Part shown: in pieces, positions 61,278 to 64,000 of the stretch | How the letters are laid out: each line of letters opens with the position of its first letter | Numbering within the stretch: position 1 is the first letter of the stretch | NCBI GenBank assembly: GCA_030141605.1 | Contig: JAQGDQ010000056.1 | Coordinates: forward strand, 1-64,000 | Reading direction: 5' to 3' | Source: Tubiluchus corallicola | Lineage: Eukaryota > Priapulida > Priapulimorpha > Priapulimorphida > Tubiluchidae | Length of the DNA stretch: 64,000 nt | Made by a program: the position numbers and the translations under genes | Notes under the pieces: generated by a model | Told to the model about the DNA's origin: nothing | The model's database searches: none | What the model saw: the letters and a program-made list of their open reading frames with translations, nothing else

Positions 61278-62245
61278 TTAACGGTTTAAGGAGTAGTGGG
61301 GCGGGTTGAAGTTGTGGCCGGAAAAGGGAAGGCGAATTAACAAGTTTGTTAGTAAGCTGAGGTGGTCGGGTAAATGGTGGAGGTGGTTTTGACAATTATG
61401 AATTCGATTCATTTTTGGTTTGCAAAACGGGTTTTGTATTGGCCGACGTACTTGTAATAAATTGAACAATAGGGTAATTTTGAGCATTTGCCAGATACAA
61501 TAAGAAATGATGAAAATGACTGCAAAAACTATAATTAAATAGGGTACAAGACTAGCAGCATTATGCTCATATTTACCTTAATGGAGGTTGTTCTAAAAGC
61601 CTGCGTCATTTAACAACAACTTCTTATTTTGTATTATAGCAGTTTGAAGCCGTTGCAAAGGAACACGTGCGTGAAACTGAGCTTGTTTTGGTAAAGCGTA
61701 TGTTGGTATTGGGTCTTTGTTGTCACGTAGTGACTTTGGTATTGGTGTAAATAATTCGTCCCAAAGTGAGTTAGAAAACAAGTCGCCTACTGCGAAATTG
61801 ATCTCCAAACGAGATGAAGTCTGATTTTCATAATAAATAGGGAGTTCTAAATCATCAGTCAAAAGAGAACATCCCTGCTTTAATGACAGAATTTGTGGTT
61901 GGGTTATGTATCGTGTTTGAGTCGGTCCTTGCACGCAATAAAAGGTCACTTGTTCGTTGCGAAATGGTACAACATAGTATTGTCCATCGTTTATGTACGT
62001 GACGTAAAGTGGTAGAGATGTTGCGTGTGTGATTTGCTTGTCACAATTCTGTGCAATCAATTTTGCATCCTTTTTGAACAAAGCCGGTAAACAGGTTCTA
62101 ATCGTGTTAAAATTAAAAATAGGGTCTACGTTACGACAAGCCGAGTAGTGTGTCTGCAAACAAGTGCTAGCGGTTATGTCATCTAGCTCGAAATAGCGTA
62201 TTTCATCTTTTGTAGCCGATAAATATTTTGTAAACAATTTAAATG
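61278..62245 (-). pseudogene. envelope glycoprotein-like relic of an endogenous retroelement
   Basis: A 214-codon open frame (62237-61593, no ATG at its start) has an ectodomain-like layout: spaced cysteines, an ILSLKQGCSLLTDD-type block, an NQTS glycosylation site and a heptad-like C-terminal stretch. In the same frame, after stops at 61593 and 61578, a hydrophobic single-pass membrane segment (about 61545-61470) is followed by a basic tail to a stop at 61278. This layout resembles the membrane-anchored half of F-type envelope proteins of errantivirus-like LTR elements. I see no fusion peptide, no LTR pair and no adjoining gag-pol. The stops indicate a non-functional fossil unless an intron removes them. 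Family assignment is tentative. Confidence 0.4.
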
Positions 62246-62289
62246 AGAAATAAGAAAGCTGCGTAAGATTTGTAATTTGTATAATTCAA

Positions 62290-62600
62290 AAACGCAGAGT
62301 GAGCTTTCTCTGCTTGCGAAACTTACCGAGAAAGTTCTGGTTTCGAGGCTCTGAAAGAATAGCATCAAGAAATTTTAATAGTCGTTCATTGATGATTGAA
62401 TTAAAAACTTTGCCAAGACATGAAGTTACTGAGAATTTTTAGGATAATCTAGTGTTCCTCTTAAATATGGTATTCATAATGCTCTTAGACCAGTTCTCTG
62501 GACATTTGCCCTTTTCTAATACTGAATTCATCCATTTAATTAATGGCCTGGCAAGTATATCTATTGCAGTATTAACATTTTCAGATTCCAAGTTTTTTCG
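62290..62600 (-). mobile_element. non-LTR reverse transcriptase fragment
   Basis: In minus-strand order: RPLIKWMNSVLEKGKCPENW then SKSIMNTIFKR, a stop, and after a frame change SCLGKVFNSIINERLLKFLD. This is the RT fingers-palm entry (typical pattern: ...G.vP..w..s.i.PifK...LGKvf...in.RL..fl). It is a short, broken fragment lying directly upstream of the envelope-like relic. Confidence 0.65.
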
Positions 62601-64000
62601 TTTAGAACATATGGCATTTAAACTCTAGTGACTTTTATGTTATTATATATTGTACCCTATTTGTGCATTTGTGTAAGAGACTTAGTTACAAATTGCTGTA
62701 ATGAAACCCTATTACGTATGTAATTTTGGGAGTTTATATATTATATGAAGAATGTTTATCGTCAATTTTTTGTTGACTCCTATATCAAATATTTGTTGTT
62801 TAGCAAAGTAACTAGAATTTCTGCTTTCAATTTCAGAAAGCAATTGTAAAGCAGTTTAAGTAAGTAATTGTTGCCATATGTGTTATAATGCTTTTAACAT
62901 TTACCCAATTGTTACTTCTACATAAGTTTACTATAACTGTCACGAGCTCTATATTTTAACCTTTCATTTCACGTTTATTATAGCGCTTTGTCACATGGCG
63001 AACTTTATTGCAAGTTTATGTTACTGGTTGAATCTTTGATGAACATATATTGTTTTTGTATTATTGGAAGAATAAAATGTTTATAATACATGTATTAGCG
63101 CTAATGGGAATGATAACATTTTGTGCAATGTTTTGAAGTCCAAAGATTTTTTGGAAAACTTAGATTTTCAGTGTAAATATACGATTCGTTTTAAGACCTG
63201 AATTGAGCACAAAGGTCAATGTGGTCCAGTAATCAGAACTTATCAGATCGTTCGAATGTAAATAATAACTACAGGAGGCAATATACATATTAAAACAATG
63301 CAGAAAGCGGTTCATCACAGAACAGTGACAAGTATATTGACACAAGATAATAATAGATAAATGAAAATAAGTCATTATTCATTTTGTGCCTTGGCGTTTA
63401 ATGGGCTAACTAGGTTAATTATGTTCATTTTTTCAACATACGATATGAAGTTCAACCATACCGAGTAAAAATTGTAGGAAAGTTATTAGTGTATCTAAAA
63501 TGTTTAAACCAAATCATATTGAATTTGTTTCGCTGCTAATACTTCTGGTGATTATTGCGAATAATTTTCAACTATAATAAATATTATTTACAGGGAAAAA
63601 GTAAAATTAAATAATGTGATTAATAATTATAACAATAATTATGCGGTCTATATTCTTCTCACATAACAATCTTCACAATTCACAAGCTCGTGTAGTAGAT
63701 GTCTGCTACATAGTTTGTTATAAAAATTCCTTCTTGTTCCAAATGGCAGTATTGTCAAAAGTGCGACAGGCACATATTATGCCTAATAATTATCCAAACC
63801 TGTTAAAACGAAGAAAAATTAAAAATAAAACTGCTGAACAAAATTTACAAGAAAACAAGTGTTTGTATTGAGCAGATAGTTTGCGTTTCTGTAGCTAATC
63901 GCATTACTTGAGATATGTGCGGGAAGCGACTGGCACAAAGCGCAAACGTTAATTTGTTTTATTGAGCTGCTTTTATTGTCAATTGATTACATGATGAGAA
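62601..64000. other. intergenic DNA, nothing clear
   Basis: AT-rich and mostly without coding signal. A plus-strand open stretch at 63641-63871 is basic towards its end and has no recognisable motif. Confidence 0.35.

Overview
This is nuclear DNA from an animal, most likely an invertebrate. It is AT-rich, its genes are split by GT-AG introns, and it is packed with decayed transposable elements. The gene set is metazoan: a two-pore channel, dynein regulatory complex subunit 10, an Asp/Asn beta-hydroxylase-like membrane protein, RNA polymerase subunit RPABC4, a secreted von Willebrand A (VWA) protein and Mediator subunit 25. I cannot name the phylum with confidence. All exon models come from reading ORFs, splice consensus and family similarity by eye.

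Layout. About 0.4-10.7 kb (minus): the 5' half of a TPC1-like channel gene, whose 3' end lies beyond the left edge. Its introns hold a pogo-like TA-flanked element, a decayed CR1/L2-like LINE and part of a second LINE on the plus strand. About 11-18.5 kb: a transposon graveyard. A minus-strand LINE is split by a short hAT element (8-bp target duplication CATTTACT), and a 5'-truncated LINE with endonuclease, RT and RNase H is split by a foldback MITE whose ends are chains of palindromes. 18.9-25.0 kb (plus): DRC10/IQCD, seven coding exons, convergent with 25.5-27.5 kb (minus), an ASPHD-type gene. That gene starts only 140 bp downstream of POLR2K (27.65-27.85 kb, minus), an operon-like spacing. 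30.1-35.0 kb (minus): a 255-residue secreted single-VWA protein. 38.5-56.7 kb (minus): MED25, 20 coding exons, 949 codons in one continuous reading frame, with glutamine-rich stretches and an unusual heptad repeat of the type M-x-(T/S)-S-Q-P-G. 56.7-64 kb: a second copy of the foldback MITE, a frameshifted coiled-coil relic, two unidentified ORFs, an envelope-like ORF broken by stops, and an RT fragment.

The host genes are unrelated in function: lysosomal ion channel, ciliary motility, dioxygenase, transcription (POLR2K and MED25), extracellular adhesion. The points most worth following are the POLR2K-ASPHD pair, the palindrome-chain MITE family, the MED25 heptad repeat and the envelope-like relic. 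I saw no CRISPR array, rRNA gene or clearly intact tRNA gene.
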